A stretch of DNA of 64,000 nt from JAENVT01 sp963720775 (GTDB taxonomy: Bacteria; Actinomycetota; Acidimicrobiia; Acidimicrobiales; Ilumatobacteraceae), in assembly GCA_963720775.1 (NCBI GenBank), contig CAVRGR010000006.1:558001-622000 (forward strand), written 5' to 3'. A model generated the notes under the pieces. The model ran no database searches, had not been told where the DNA came from, and was given only the letters and a program-made list of their open reading frames with translations. Position 1 is the first letter of the stretch. Each line of letters opens with the position of its first letter. Positions 54,195-62,662 of this stretch are shown here, piece by piece. The translations under genes and the position numbers were made by a program.

Positions 54195-55619
54195 ATGTCT
54201 CAAGCCTCGATCACGGCCAATCGCAATCCGTGGGTGGTGCTCACATCCACCAGCCTCGCAGTGTTCGCCGTCTTTCTCGACACGACGATTCTGTTCGTGG
54301 CGTTCCCGTCGATCACTGCCGATTTCAGCTCGGTCGGCCCGTCGGGGTTGTCGTGGGTGTTGAACGCGTACACCATCGTGTTCGCCGCGTTGTTGATTCC
54401 GGGTGGTCGTCTTGCAGATCGAGTCGGCCGGCGCCGCACGTTCCTCGTAGCAGTGGTCATCTTCACGATGGCATCGATGTCGTGCGGCCTGGCGCCGAAT
54501 GCAGCGTTGCTGATCGTGACACGCGTGGTTCAAGCAGTCGGCGCGGCAGCGCTCGTGCCATCGTCACTCGCCCTCGTCCTGCAGACCTTTCCACGCGAGA
54601 GGATCCCGGTGGCGGTTGCCATCTGGGGTGCGATCGGCGCCGTGGCCGGAGCGGCTGGACCGACGCTCGGCGCGCTCGTCGTCGAGAACCTCAGCTGGCG
54701 ATGGGTGTTCTTCATCAATCTGCCCGTCGGCGTCATCAGCTTCACGCTTGGTCGTTCCGTCCTGCCGGAAGGGCGTGAAGCGCATCCGGGTCGTCTGCCC
54801 GATGCGGCCAGCATCGCCCTGCTCGTCGGCGGGCTGGCCTTGGCCGCGTACGCAATCGTCGAGACCAACACGTGGGGCTGGGGCAGCGCCAAATTCGTCG
54901 GTACGCTGTTCGTCTCGACGGTCCTCGTCGTTGCATTCGTGTTGCGCTGCCGGCGCGTCGTCAATCCGTTGCTCGACCTCGGCCTGTTCCGTTCGCGCAA
55001 CTTCCGCTGGGCCAACGCGGCGACACTCGTCTTCGCGACCGGCTTCAGCGCAATGTTCCTCGGCAATGTGCTCTTCCTCACCCGGGTGTGGCAGTACACG
55101 GTCCTGCGAGCCGGGCTGGCCATCTCGGTCGGTCCGCTCATCGTGGCCGTCACGGCACCCTTCTTCGGGCGCCTGGCCGGGCGGATCGGTCAGCGCGCAC
55201 TCCTGGTACCGGGAGGCCTCGTTTGGGCCGCGGGTGGCGTGTACCTCATCGCCCGAGCCTCGGTGGTGCCCAACTATCTCGGCGTGTACCTACCGGCGGT
55301 TTGCTGTACCGGCATCGGCGTCGCGCTGGTGCTGCCCCAGCTGTCGTCCGTGGCCGTGCAGGGCTTGCCGCCCGACACGTTCGGGTCCGGGTCGGCCGTC
55401 AACCAGTCGATTCGCAACCTCGGTGGCACGTTCGGCGTCGCCCTGGTCGTAGCACTCACCACTGGGCTCACGGCAGCGACAGCGCTGGACGGCTTCCACC
55501 ACGTGTGGTGGCTTCTGGTCTGCAGCGGCATCGCGGTCTCGATCCTCGCCAGCAGGCTCACGCCCAAGGCCGTGAGGGTCGACGATTCCGTGGACGTCGT
55601 CGCCGTGGCGCATACATAG
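54195..55619 (+). CDS. MFS exporter, DHA2 (EmrB/QacA) family
   Basis: A 474-residue membrane protein with 13-14 predicted helices. Motifs: LAVFAVFLDTTILFVAFPSI (family motif D1), LNAYTIVFAALLIPGGRLADRVGRRRTF (motif A), RVVQAVGAAALVPSSLAL (motif B) and GAIGAVAGAAGPTLGALVVE plus WRWVFFINLPVGV (motif C). Such pumps expel drugs or lipophilic compounds with protons. Divergent from the thioesterase-HxlR-pncB operon with a perfect dyad between, so HxlR likely controls it. Confidence 0.88.
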   Translation: MSQASITANRNPWVVLTSTSLAVFAVFLDTTILFVAFPSITADFSSVGPSGLSWVLNAYTIVFAALLIPGGRLADRVGRRRTFLVAVVIFTMASMSCGLAPNAALLIVTRVVQAVGAAALVPSSLALVLQTFPRERIPVAVAIWGAIGAVAGAAGPTLGALVVENLSWRWVFFINLPVGVISFTLGRSVLPEGREAHPGRLPDAASIALLVGGLALAAYAIVETNTWGWGSAKFVGTLFVSTVLVVAFVLRCRRVVNPLLDLGLFRSRNFRWANAATLVFATGFSAMFLGNVLFLTRVWQYTVLRAGLAISVGPLIVAVTAPFFGRLAGRIGQRALLVPGGLVWAAGGVYLIARASVVPNYLGVYLPAVCCTGIGVALVLPQLSSVAVQGLPPDTFGSGSAVNQSIRNLGGTFGVALVVALTTGLTAATALDGFHHVWWLLVCSGIAVSILASRLTPKAVRVDDSVDVVAVAHT

Positions 55620-55700
55620 ACTCGGCCGTTCAACCCCCTCACCGACGCCCAGATCGCCGTGGTCCTGCGCTACCTCACCGTGCTGCAGTCGACCGTTCGG
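55620..55700. other. Short non-coding stretch before deletion scar
   Basis: Contains a plus-strand reading LTDAQIAVVLRYLTVLQS with no start or continuation. Nothing else is recognisable. Confidence 0.3.
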
Positions 55701-55891
55701 TCAGGCCGGGGTGTAGGCGAGCGTGGTGCCGAGCAGCCGCTCGGCGGCTTCGACGGAGATCTCCTTGCGCTCGGCGTAGCTCTCGATCTGGTCGAGTTGG
55801 AGGCGGCCGACCGCGAAATCGTCGACCGCAGTCCGTCCATCCCGTCGGCCGACTTGGGTGGAAAGACTTCGAACGAGATCGACAGCGTCAT
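55701..55891 (-). pseudogene. Deletion scar joining metF start to metH end
   Basis: The minus strand starts at ATG 55891 with MTLSISFEVFPPKSADGMDG, the N-terminus of 5,10-methylenetetrahydrofolate reductase (FEVFPPK box). After about 25 codons, in another frame, the sequence continues as FAVGRLQLDQIESYAERKEI, SVEAAERLLGTTLAY and a stop at 55701. That is the C-terminal end of actinobacterial cobalamin-dependent methionine synthase. All between (most of MetF and MetH, several kb) is absent. Both halves are too short to function. A palindrome lies just upstream of the ATG and may be the old promoter operator. Confidence 0.7.
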
Positions 55892-55922
55892 CCGCTGGCC
55901 CTCGGGCCCGGTCCGCTCGGGC

Positions 55923-55942
55923 TATGTAAGGATATCTACATA
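55923..55942. promoter_or_regulatory. Palindrome upstream of the metF remnant
   Basis: TATGTA (55923-55928) and TACATA (55937-55942) flank a GATATC core; the setting is AT-rich. It lies 31 bp before the metF remnant start and resembles ArsR-type operators by its spacing, though no ArsR gene is in the window. Confidence 0.45.
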
Positions 55943-56076
55943 TATGCAATGACTCTGGAGAAGTGTTTACTTCGTTCGATCGAGGGTCGCCCAAACCGCG
56001 GGCAGCAGGGAGCCGGCCAGCACCACCTTGCGATCAGCGCGAAGCCGACGAGCCGGCGAGCCGACGAGTCATGACG

Positions 56077-56502
56077 TCACGCCAGAGTTGCCTCGAGCGT
56101 GATCGTCGTACCGGCCAGCGCTCTGCTCACCGGGCAATTTGCCTTGGCGTCGTCGGCCGCGGCGCGAAAGTCGTCGGCGGTCATACCCGGCACTCGACCG
56201 ACCACGGTGAGAACGATCCCGGTGATGCCTTCGCCAGGCTGGAAGGTGACTGCCGCGGTCGTGTCGAGTTGAGCGGGTACGTGGCCCGACTTGGTCAGCC
56301 CGTTCGACAGAGCCATCGAGAAGCACGACGAGTGGGCGGCGGCGATGAGCTCTTCGGGGCTGGTGCGGCCTTCGGGATCCTGCGCCCGCGAGGCCCACGT
56401 CACGTCGAAGGAGCCGATGCCGGAGGAGTCGAACGACACGCGCCCGCCACCTTCGATCAGTGAGCCTTCCCAATGGGTGGTGGCACGTCGGATCGTGGCC
56501 AT
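56077..56502 (-). CDS. OsmC-family peroxiredoxin
   Basis: A 141-residue OsmC/Ohr-type thiol peroxidase. The two redox cysteines are in ELIAAAHSSCFSMALSNGL (~58) and DAKANCPVSRAL (~125). The N-terminus ATIRRATTHWEGSLIEGGGR is the usual first strand, with RVSFDSSGIGSFDVTWASR after it. It reduces organic hydroperoxides in the cytoplasm with lipoylated or small-thiol partners. ATG 56502 is preceded by AGGAGG 8-9 bases upstream; the longer frame from 56544 is less likely. Single gene, followed downstream by the metF/metH scar. Confidence 0.92.
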   Translation of the reverse strand: MATIRRATTHWEGSLIEGGGRVSFDSSGIGSFDVTWASRAQDPEGRTSPEELIAAAHSSCFSMALSNGLTKSGHVPAQLDTTAAVTFQPGEGITGIVLTVVGRVPGMTADDFRAAADDAKANCPVSRALAGTTITLEATLA

Positions 56503-56614
56503 GAACAGCCTCCTCGCTGCGTACGACGAACGTGGCGGTCTCACGTCCTGCCGAAGCGTACAACGCGAGTTTGCCCACCTGTGATGCGCTGTCGCAGGGG
56601 CGAATGCGATGCGT

Positions 56615-57253
56615 TCACATCCCGCGCATGGTGCCGATCAGGTCGCCCATCATCCCGCGGCAGCGTTCGCCGACGTCGTGCAACGACTCGCGCGCGCCGG
56701 CTTCGATCCAGCAGTTGTGGGTGGTGTCGATGAGCAAGCTCACCACGCCACTGGCGAGGCGAGCGCGCATACGCGCCTCGTCACTGTCGCCGTCGCGTTC
56801 GAGCACCAGTTCGGCTATTGCCTCGGTCAGATGGGCGCGGAAGTACTCCGTTCCGGGCGGATGCTGGCCGGGCCTCTTCATCATCGCCATTCGTTCACGC
56901 GCCCGCGAGGCGTCACCCTCGAGAGAACCCGCGAGCACGTCGAGGCTCTCGAACAGGCTGGTGATCACCGGCTCGTCAGCCGGCCGCTTGCGGAACGCGT
57001 CGCGCACCGACTGGAGTAGTTCTTCGAACTGCGGATACATCACCGCTTCCTTCGTGGGGAAGTAGCGGAAGAACGTCCGCGGGGCGACATCGGCTCGTTC
57101 GGCGATGTCGTTGATCGACGTCTCCTCGTAGCCCTTCTCGGCAAAGAGCTCCCATGCCGCGTCCTCGATGGCACGGCGCGACGACTCCTTCTTGCGCTGG
57201 CGGAGCCCTGCCTGGGCCTGGTCGGCCTGCTCGGTCGCGTTGCTCGAGTTCAC
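56615..57253 (-). CDS. TetR-family transcriptional regulator
   Basis: A 212-residue regulator: helix-turn-helix at ~28-72 (RRAIEDAAWELFAEKGYEET, INDIAERADVAPRTFFRYFP, TKEAVMYPQF). The ligand-binding helices follow with no recognisable signature; the C-terminus is Met- and Arg-rich (CRGMMGDLIGTMRGM). It is divergent from a DHA2 exporter gene, the classical layout in which TetR represses the pump until a pump substrate binds. The 113-bp gap contains a TTGACA-type -35 candidate and nested inverted repeats. Confidence 0.9.
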   Translation of the reverse strand: MNSSNATEQADQAQAGLRQRKKESSRRAIEDAAWELFAEKGYEETSINDIAERADVAPRTFFRYFPTKEAVMYPQFEELLQSVRDAFRKRPADEPVITSLFESLDVLAGSLEGDASRARERMAMMKRPGQHPPGTEYFRAHLTEAIAELVLERDGDSDEARMRARLASGVVSLLIDTTHNCWIEAGARESLHDVGERCRGMMGDLIGTMRGM

Positions 57254-57283
57254 GGTGCCAATAGTACGTCAATCCGCTGGTCG

Positions 57284-57329
57284 TGGCAGTTGTGTATTTT
57301 GTCACAGTTGACTTTTGACAGTACTGCCA
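57284..57329. promoter_or_regulatory. Nested inverted repeats in the TetR/MFS intergenic region
   Basis: TGGCAGT (57284-57290) pairs with ACTGCCA (57323-57329), and TGTCA (57300-57304) with TGACA (57316-57320). The two dyads are not concentric. TTGACA-like elements overlap them. Likely operator(s) for the divergent TetR gene. Confidence 0.5.
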
Positions 57330-57366
57330 GTTTAATCCCTGGAGACCCCGAAAGTGAGACCGCACC

Positions 57367-58986
57367 ATGACTGCCAGCGACGTCATCGACAACGACGAAA
57401 CCACTCAGATCCCGCCCGACGTGTTCCACCGGCGTTGGGCGATCCTCGGCGTGCTGTGCACCAGCCTGATGATCATCGTCATCGGCAACACGTCCCTCAA
57501 CGTCGCCTTGCCGAAGATGTCGGAGGCACTCGGCTTGACCAACAGCCAGCAGCAGTGGGTGGTCGACGCCTACTCGCTGATCTTCGCCGGGATGCTCTTC
57601 ACCGCCGGGACGCTCGGAGATCGCTTCGGACGAAAGGGCTTCATGCAGGCCGGCATCGTCCTGTTCGGTGCCGCCTCTGCGTATGCTACCTTCGTCGCTG
57701 ATACTGCGGCGGGCGTCATCGCGGCGCGTGCCGTGATGGGGATCGGTGGCGCGCTGGTGATGCCGGCGACGCTGAGCATCCTCGTCAACAGCTTTCCGTC
57801 GAACGAACGGGCCAAGGCCATCGGCATCTGGTCCGGCATCGCCGGCGGCGGTGCCGCCCTCGGTCTCGTGCTCGGCGGATGGTTGGTCGAGCACTTCTGG
57901 TGGGGATCGGCCTTCGCCATCAACGTGCCCGTCGCAGTCATTGCACTGGTGCTCGGGGCCCGGATCGTACCGACCAGCAAGGATCGACACCCGTCGAAGC
58001 TCGACCCCGCCGGAGCAGTGCTGTCGATGGCCGGACTCGGTGTGTTCGTGTACGGGTTGATCGAAGCGCCGATGTGGGGTTGGGGTTCGAACAAGAGCCT
58101 GGGCGTGATCGCCGCCGGTATCGCCCTGCTCGCCGTCTTCGTGATGTGGGAGCTGCGCAACAGCTCGCCGATGCTCGACATGCGACTGTTCAAGGACCGC
58201 CGCTTCGGCGTCTCCAGCGTTGGGATGATGCTCGTCTTCTTGACCATGTTCGGCTTCTTCTTCGTTGTCAGCCAGCTGTTCCAGCTCGTCCTCGGCTACG
58301 GCCCGTTCGAATCCGGCCTGCGCATGCTTCCGATCATGCCGGTGATGATCATCTTCAGCACACGAGCTGCCGGCCTCGTCGAGCGCTTCGGTGCTCGCAG
58401 CGTGGTGACCACCGGCATGCTGCTCACCGCCGCCGGCGTGTTCATCCTCAGCTTCCTCGACGCCTCGTCGGGCTACGGACATGTGCTCGCCGGAATGTTC
58501 GTGATGGCATCGGGCATGGGCCTGACGATGACCCCGATGACCGAGCTGATCATGTCGTCGGTTCCTCGTGACAAGGCAGGTGTCGGCTCGGCGATGAACG
58601 ACACGACTCGCGAGGTCGGCACGACCCTGGGCGTCGCCGTCCTCGGCAGCATCTTGTCGTCCGGCTACACCTCGAACCTCGGCGGCGCGGTGACGAGCCT
58701 CCCCGCAGCAACGCGCCAGGTCGCCCAAGGTTCGTTGGCCGGCGCACTCGGCGTCGCTCACCAGATCGGCGGCACCCAGGGCGCAGCCATCGTCGACGCG
58801 GCGAAGTCGGCGTGGGCCGATGGCCTTCGATTGTCGATGGTGATCGGTGCCGGAATCGTGCTCCTCGCCGCCATCATCAGCGCCCGCTACCTCCCCGGAA
58901 AGCCCGGCGGGCTCACCAACGAAGCAATCGACCTGGATGGCTTCGATGAGGAGTTCGGTTCGGCTCTACCTGCGATGGGGGCATAG
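57367..58986 (+). CDS. MFS exporter, DHA2 (EmrB/QacA) family, 14 helices
   Basis: A 539-residue membrane pump with ~14 predicted segments. Motifs: LMIIVIGNTSLNVALPKMSE, VVDAYSLIFAGMLFTAGTLG and DRFGRKGFM (motif A), GIGGALVMPATLSILVNSFP (motif B/C) and GIAGGGAALGLVLGGWLVEH. The long C-terminal part (FVMASGMGLTMTPMTELIMS, DTTREVGTTLGVAVLGSI) is characteristic of 14-helix DHA2 pumps such as QacA and LfrA. It likely exports cationic or lipophilic compounds. Controlled probably by the TetR protein encoded divergently. The last ~15 residues are acidic and cytoplasmic. Confidence 0.9.
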   Translation: MTASDVIDNDETTQIPPDVFHRRWAILGVLCTSLMIIVIGNTSLNVALPKMSEALGLTNSQQQWVVDAYSLIFAGMLFTAGTLGDRFGRKGFMQAGIVLFGAASAYATFVADTAAGVIAARAVMGIGGALVMPATLSILVNSFPSNERAKAIGIWSGIAGGGAALGLVLGGWLVEHFWWGSAFAINVPVAVIALVLGARIVPTSKDRHPSKLDPAGAVLSMAGLGVFVYGLIEAPMWGWGSNKSLGVIAAGIALLAVFVMWELRNSSPMLDMRLFKDRRFGVSSVGMMLVFLTMFGFFFVVSQLFQLVLGYGPFESGLRMLPIMPVMIIFSTRAAGLVERFGARSVVTTGMLLTAAGVFILSFLDASSGYGHVLAGMFVMASGMGLTMTPMTELIMSSVPRDKAGVGSAMNDTTREVGTTLGVAVLGSILSSGYTSNLGGAVTSLPAATRQVAQGSLAGALGVAHQIGGTQGAAIVDAAKSAWADGLRLSMVIGAGIVLLAAIISARYLPGKPGGLTNEAIDLDGFDEEFGSALPAMGA

Positions 58987-59058
58987 TCGCGGCGAGACGT
59001 CGATCGGCCCTCCGGGTCCGACCGGAACGGTTCGAATCCTCGGACGGCCGAGCGTACG

Positions 59059-60450
59059 ATGGTCGGCATCGTGTTCAACCTGCTGGCAACAGACTCGCCG
59101 GTGCTCGTGCCGGCGCGTTGGCAGATGACGGTTTCGTTGGGCACTCACATCATCCTGTCGTGCTTCGGTGTTGCCTTCCCGGCGATGATCTGGGTGGTCC
59201 ACGGCCGAGCGATTCGCGACGGTGACGAGGTCGCCCTCGGCCTGGCCAAGAGGTGGTCGAAGGTTGCGGCGGTGCTGTTCGCGGTCGGTGCCGTATCGGG
59301 CACGATCCTCAGTTTCGAAATGGGTTTGTTGTGGCCGGAGTTCATGCGTCAGTTCGGCGACGTGATCGGGCTTCCGTTCGCGTTGGAGGGCATCGCGTTC
59401 TTCCTGGAGGCGATCTTCCTCGGCGTCTACCTGTACGGGTGGGGAAGGCTGCCGGCCAGGCTTCATCGTGCGTTCCTGATACCCATCGCACTCTCGGGTG
59501 TTGCCGGAACGTTCTGCATCCTGGCGGTCAACTCATGGATGAACTCGCCGAGCGGCTTTCACATCATCGATGGCAGGATCACCGACATCGATCCGTTGGC
59601 GGCGATGTTCAACCACGCGGTCTGGCTGCAGTTCCTCCACATGTGGATCGCAACGTTCATGGTGGTCGGCTTCTGCGTTGCCGCGGTGTACGCGGTCGGC
59701 CTGTTGCGCGGCCGCGACGACCGCCACCACCGACTGGGCTTCGCTGTGCCGTTCGCGTTCGCCGCCATCGCCTCGATTGCCCAGCCTCTGGTCGGTCACG
59801 TCGCCGGCCTGCGACTGGCGACGGCCCAACCATCGAAACTGGCGGCGATGGAGCTCAACATCGATTCGCAGCGGCGTGCGCCGCTCACCATTGGTGGGGT
59901 GATCATCGATGGCAAGGTCAGGTTCGGACTGGACATCCCGCTGCTCGGTTCGGCGATATCACGCAGCGACGTCAATGCCTCGGTGCCGGGGCTGACCGAT
60001 GAATCGGCTGCCGACCGGCCGAACGATCAGCTGGCCACCATGGTGCACTGGTCGTTCCAGGGGATGATCGGTTGCGGTCTGGCCCTGGTCGGCTTGTGCG
60101 GTTGGTATTGGCGACGTCGCCGTCGAGGCGGCGATCCGTTGGCCTCACGACGTTTCCTGCACGCGGCCGTGGTGGCCGGCCCGCTCGCTGTAGTCGCGCT
60201 CGAACTGGGATGGATGACGACCGAGTTGGGCAGGCAGCCGTGGATCGTCTACCGCGTGATGCACATTCGTGACGCCGTGTCACACGACAGCGCGGTGTGG
60301 GTGAGCTTCACGGTTCTGCTGCTCGTCTACACCGGAATGGTCACCGGTGCTGTTGCTGTCCTGCGCAGCATGGCACGCCGGTGGCGCGCCGGCGCGGCGG
60401 TCGACCTCCCGACTCCGTATTCTCCTCGCCACGTGACGGTCGGCGAATGA
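59059..60450 (+). CDS. cydA: Cytochrome bd-type quinol oxidase subunit I
   Basis: A 463-residue membrane protein with about nine helices. Landmarks: RWQMTVSLGTHIILSCFGVA (heme b-595 His), SGTILSFEMGLLWPEFM, FALEGIAFFLEAIFLGVYLY (Glu pair), VNSWMNSPSGF, and TTELGRQPWIVYRVMH (the conserved GRQPW). The periplasmic Q-loop is short, so this is the CIO/short-Q-loop type. Reduces O2 to water with quinol at high affinity, without pumping. ATG 59059 gives the correct N-terminus. cydB overlaps by ATGA. Confidence 0.92.
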   Translation: MVGIVFNLLATDSPVLVPARWQMTVSLGTHIILSCFGVAFPAMIWVVHGRAIRDGDEVALGLAKRWSKVAAVLFAVGAVSGTILSFEMGLLWPEFMRQFGDVIGLPFALEGIAFFLEAIFLGVYLYGWGRLPARLHRAFLIPIALSGVAGTFCILAVNSWMNSPSGFHIIDGRITDIDPLAAMFNHAVWLQFLHMWIATFMVVGFCVAAVYAVGLLRGRDDRHHRLGFAVPFAFAAIASIAQPLVGHVAGLRLATAQPSKLAAMELNIDSQRRAPLTIGGVIIDGKVRFGLDIPLLGSAISRSDVNASVPGLTDESAADRPNDQLATMVHWSFQGMIGCGLALVGLCGWYWRRRRRGGDPLASRRFLHAAVVAGPLAVVALELGWMTTELGRQPWIVYRVMHIRDAVSHDSAVWVSFTVLLLVYTGMVTGAVAVLRSMARRWRAGAAVDLPTPYSPRHVTVGE

Positions 60451-61463
60451 GCCTGCCCTTCGTCGTTGCCGCAATCATGTTCGTCGGCGTCATCGCCTAT
60501 GCCGTGTTCGCCGGTGCCGACTTCGGATGCGGCGTGTGGGATCTCACCGCCGGAGGTCCGCAACGCGGCGGACCGATGCGCTCCCTGATCGACGATTCGA
60601 TCGGACCGGTCTGGGAAGCAAATCACGTCTGGCTGATCTTTGTGTTCGTGTACCTGTGGACTGCGTTTCCCAGCGCGTTCGCCGCGCTCTGCGAGACGCT
60701 GTTCGTGCCGCTGACCTTTGCAGGTTTTGGGATCGTCCTGCGCGGTAGTGCGTTCGCCTTTCGCAAGTTCGCTTCAACGGTTGCCAGTGCGCGGGTGTTC
60801 GGTGCCATCTTCGCCACGGCGTCAGTGGTGACGCCTTTCTTCTTCGGCGCCATCGTTGGAGCGGTTGCGTCGGGGCGGGTCCCACTCGATGGATCCGGCA
60901 ATCGCTGGCAGTCGTGGGTGACCGCCACATCGCTCGTCGGTGGCGTGCTGGCTGTTCTTACGAGCGCATTTCTCGCAGCGGTGTTTCTCACCGCCGAGGC
61001 CGCGCGCCAGCGCAATCTCGAGCTGGTCGCCGCCTGTCGAAAGCGTGCCCTGGCGGCAGGTGTCGCTACGGGTGTCGCTGCAGTTGCAGGCATCATCCCA
61101 CTGCACGACGACGCACCTCGGCTGTTCGATCGCCTGACCGGTGTGGCCCTACCGGTCGTGCTCGTGTCGGCCACCGCCGGCCTCGCATCGTTGCTTCTCC
61201 TGTGGCGACACCGCCCCAACATCTCCCGCGTTGCAGCAGTCGTGGCGGTCGCCGCAGTAGTGGCCGGTTGGGGTCTCGCCCAATATCCATGGATCCTCGT
61301 CGACGCGGCACGGATCGACGACGCCGCCGGAGCACGATCCACGCTCTGGTCGCTAGTCGTGGTGTTCGGCCTCGCCGCGGTGACGGTGGTTCCGGCTCTC
61401 GGCTACCTCTACCTGCTCACGCAGGAAGGGATCGACGGCCACGATCCGCGTACTCCGTCGTGA
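60447..61463 (+). CDS. cydB: Cytochrome bd-type quinol oxidase subunit II
   Basis: A 338-residue membrane protein with eight predicted helices: FVGVIAYAVFAGADFGCGVW, WEANHVWLIFVFVYLWTAFP, LRGSAFAFRKFA and GGVLAVLTSAFLAAVFLTAE, all family landmarks. It forms the oxidase with CydA. It overlaps cydA by ATGA and the next gene by GTGA. No CydC/CydD-type gene follows immediately; instead a nucleotidyltransferase-like gene comes, then an ABC transporter that might play such a role. Confidence 0.92.
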   Translation: MSLPFVVAAIMFVGVIAYAVFAGADFGCGVWDLTAGGPQRGGPMRSLIDDSIGPVWEANHVWLIFVFVYLWTAFPSAFAALCETLFVPLTFAGFGIVLRGSAFAFRKFASTVASARVFGAIFATASVVTPFFFGAIVGAVASGRVPLDGSGNRWQSWVTATSLVGGVLAVLTSAFLAAVFLTAEAARQRNLELVAACRKRALAAGVATGVAAVAGIIPLHDDAPRLFDRLTGVALPVVLVSATAGLASLLLLWRHRPNISRVAAVVAVAAVVAGWGLAQYPWILVDAARIDDAAGARSTLWSLVVVFGLAAVTVVPALGYLYLLTQEGIDGHDPRTPS

Positions 61464-62662
61464 GCTCTCCGTCGGTCGATAGTGTTCTGAGTGCTATGAA
61501 AGGCGGCGCAGCGGCACTCGACACCCTGACGCGAGCGGAACGGAGCGCGCTTCGTGCCCTCTTGATCCGAGCTACCGCGGCGGCCGGGCGAGCCGATGCG
61601 CGAGCTGAGCTCCGGCCCCTGGTCGAAGCGGCGCCCATCCAGGCCCTGCCCGCCGCGGCAGGCCTCCACCGAGTCGCCGGAACGGTCCTGCGCGGGCTGA
61701 ACGATGTGACGGGTGTCCCGGACACCGTGCGCGCAGACCTCGCCGCGCGGCGCTGCCAGTCGGCGCTCCACCACCTCCGGGTAGTCGGCGCGCTGAGCCA
61801 GATCAGCCGGGCGTTCGACGAGGCTGGGTTGTCGTGGGTGACGATGAAGGGGCCGGTCGTCGCCGGCCTGCTGTACCCCGATGTCGGCGACCGCACGTAC
61901 GGCGATCTTGATCTGCTGCTCGATCGACGCGACTTCGCCCAGGCGATGCGGCTTCTCGAAGATCTCGGCTACGAGCACAGCATTCACAACTGGGCCCTTG
62001 CCGAGAGGATGCTCGCCGGCCAGGTCAGCTTGACCAGTCCGATGGTGTCGATCGACTTGCACTGGCACGTCCACTACTCACACGAGGACCGTCGCCCGTT
62101 CGCGATCGATCCGGAGGCGATGATCGGCCGCGCCTGTCGCGTGATCGTGTCCGGGGTGAGCGTGCCCTCGTTCGATCCGGTCGACAGGCTGCTCATGCTC
62201 GCGTTTCACGCGGCGCGCTCAGGCGGACATCGACTTGTCTGGCACAAGGACGTCGAGCGGGCGATTGCCGTCGAACGACCCGACCTCGACGAACTCGTGC
62301 GCCGTTGTCGCACCGAACGCTGCGCCCCGCCCGTTGGTCTCATCTTGGCCCGGGCGCGCTCCTTGCTCGATGCCGAGGTCCCCGACGAGATCATCCATGC
62401 GCTGACACCCGCGACGTTGCGAGTAGCCGATCGCGTTGCGTCCGGGTTCGGCCCACCCGTGCAGCTGCACGAGCGGGACACGGCATCACGCGTCTTCACG
62501 CGGTCGGTCAGATCGTCGACCGCGGCGACGCTGTACGCGGTTCCGGAACGAGGGGCCCGCTTGCTTCGCAGGTTCCTGCGTCCGCCGCACGTCAACGAGA
62601 GCGACGACGCCAACGAGAAGGCGAGCTACCTGCAGGCAGTGTCGGCCTCGGTGAAGGGATGA
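61460..62662 (+). CDS. Nucleotidyltransferase-family protein (NTP_transf_5-like)
   Basis: A 400-residue cytoplasmic protein. The recognisable core is GLSWVTMKGPVVAGLLYPDV followed by RTYGDLDLLLDRRDFAQAM with the Asp-x-Asp metal pair, then SIDLHWHVHYSHEDRRPFAI with a third Asp. This is the pattern of the poorly described NTP_transf_5 group of polymerase-beta-like nucleotidyltransferases. The helical C-terminal half (~230-400) is unassigned. GTG 61460 overlaps the cydB stop; ATG 61496 is an alternative. It overlaps the ABC transporter gene by ATGA. In other genomes such proteins occur beside ABC exporters and peptide or polysaccharide genes; its target is not visible here. Confidence 0.72.
   Translation: MSSPSVDSVLSAMKGGAAALDTLTRAERSALRALLIRATAAAGRADARAELRPLVEAAPIQALPAAAGLHRVAGTVLRGLNDVTGVPDTVRADLAARRCQSALHHLRVVGALSQISRAFDEAGLSWVTMKGPVVAGLLYPDVGDRTYGDLDLLLDRRDFAQAMRLLEDLGYEHSIHNWALAERMLAGQVSLTSPMVSIDLHWHVHYSHEDRRPFAIDPEAMIGRACRVIVSGVSVPSFDPVDRLLMLAFHAARSGGHRLVWHKDVERAIAVERPDLDELVRRCRTERCAPPVGLILARARSLLDAEVPDEIIHALTPATLRVADRVASGFGPPVQLHERDTASRVFTRSVRSSTAATLYAVPERGARLLRRFLRPPHVNESDDANEKASYLQAVSASVKG

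Noticed and set aside
55659..55952. Plus-strand open frame of 97 codons
   Set aside because: Antisense to the metF/metH scar, where both halves are recognisable.
60914..61459. N-terminal extension of the nucleotidyltransferase frame
   Set aside because: Runs inside cydB in another frame with Arg-rich content; the overlap-coupled GTG at 61460 is a better start.
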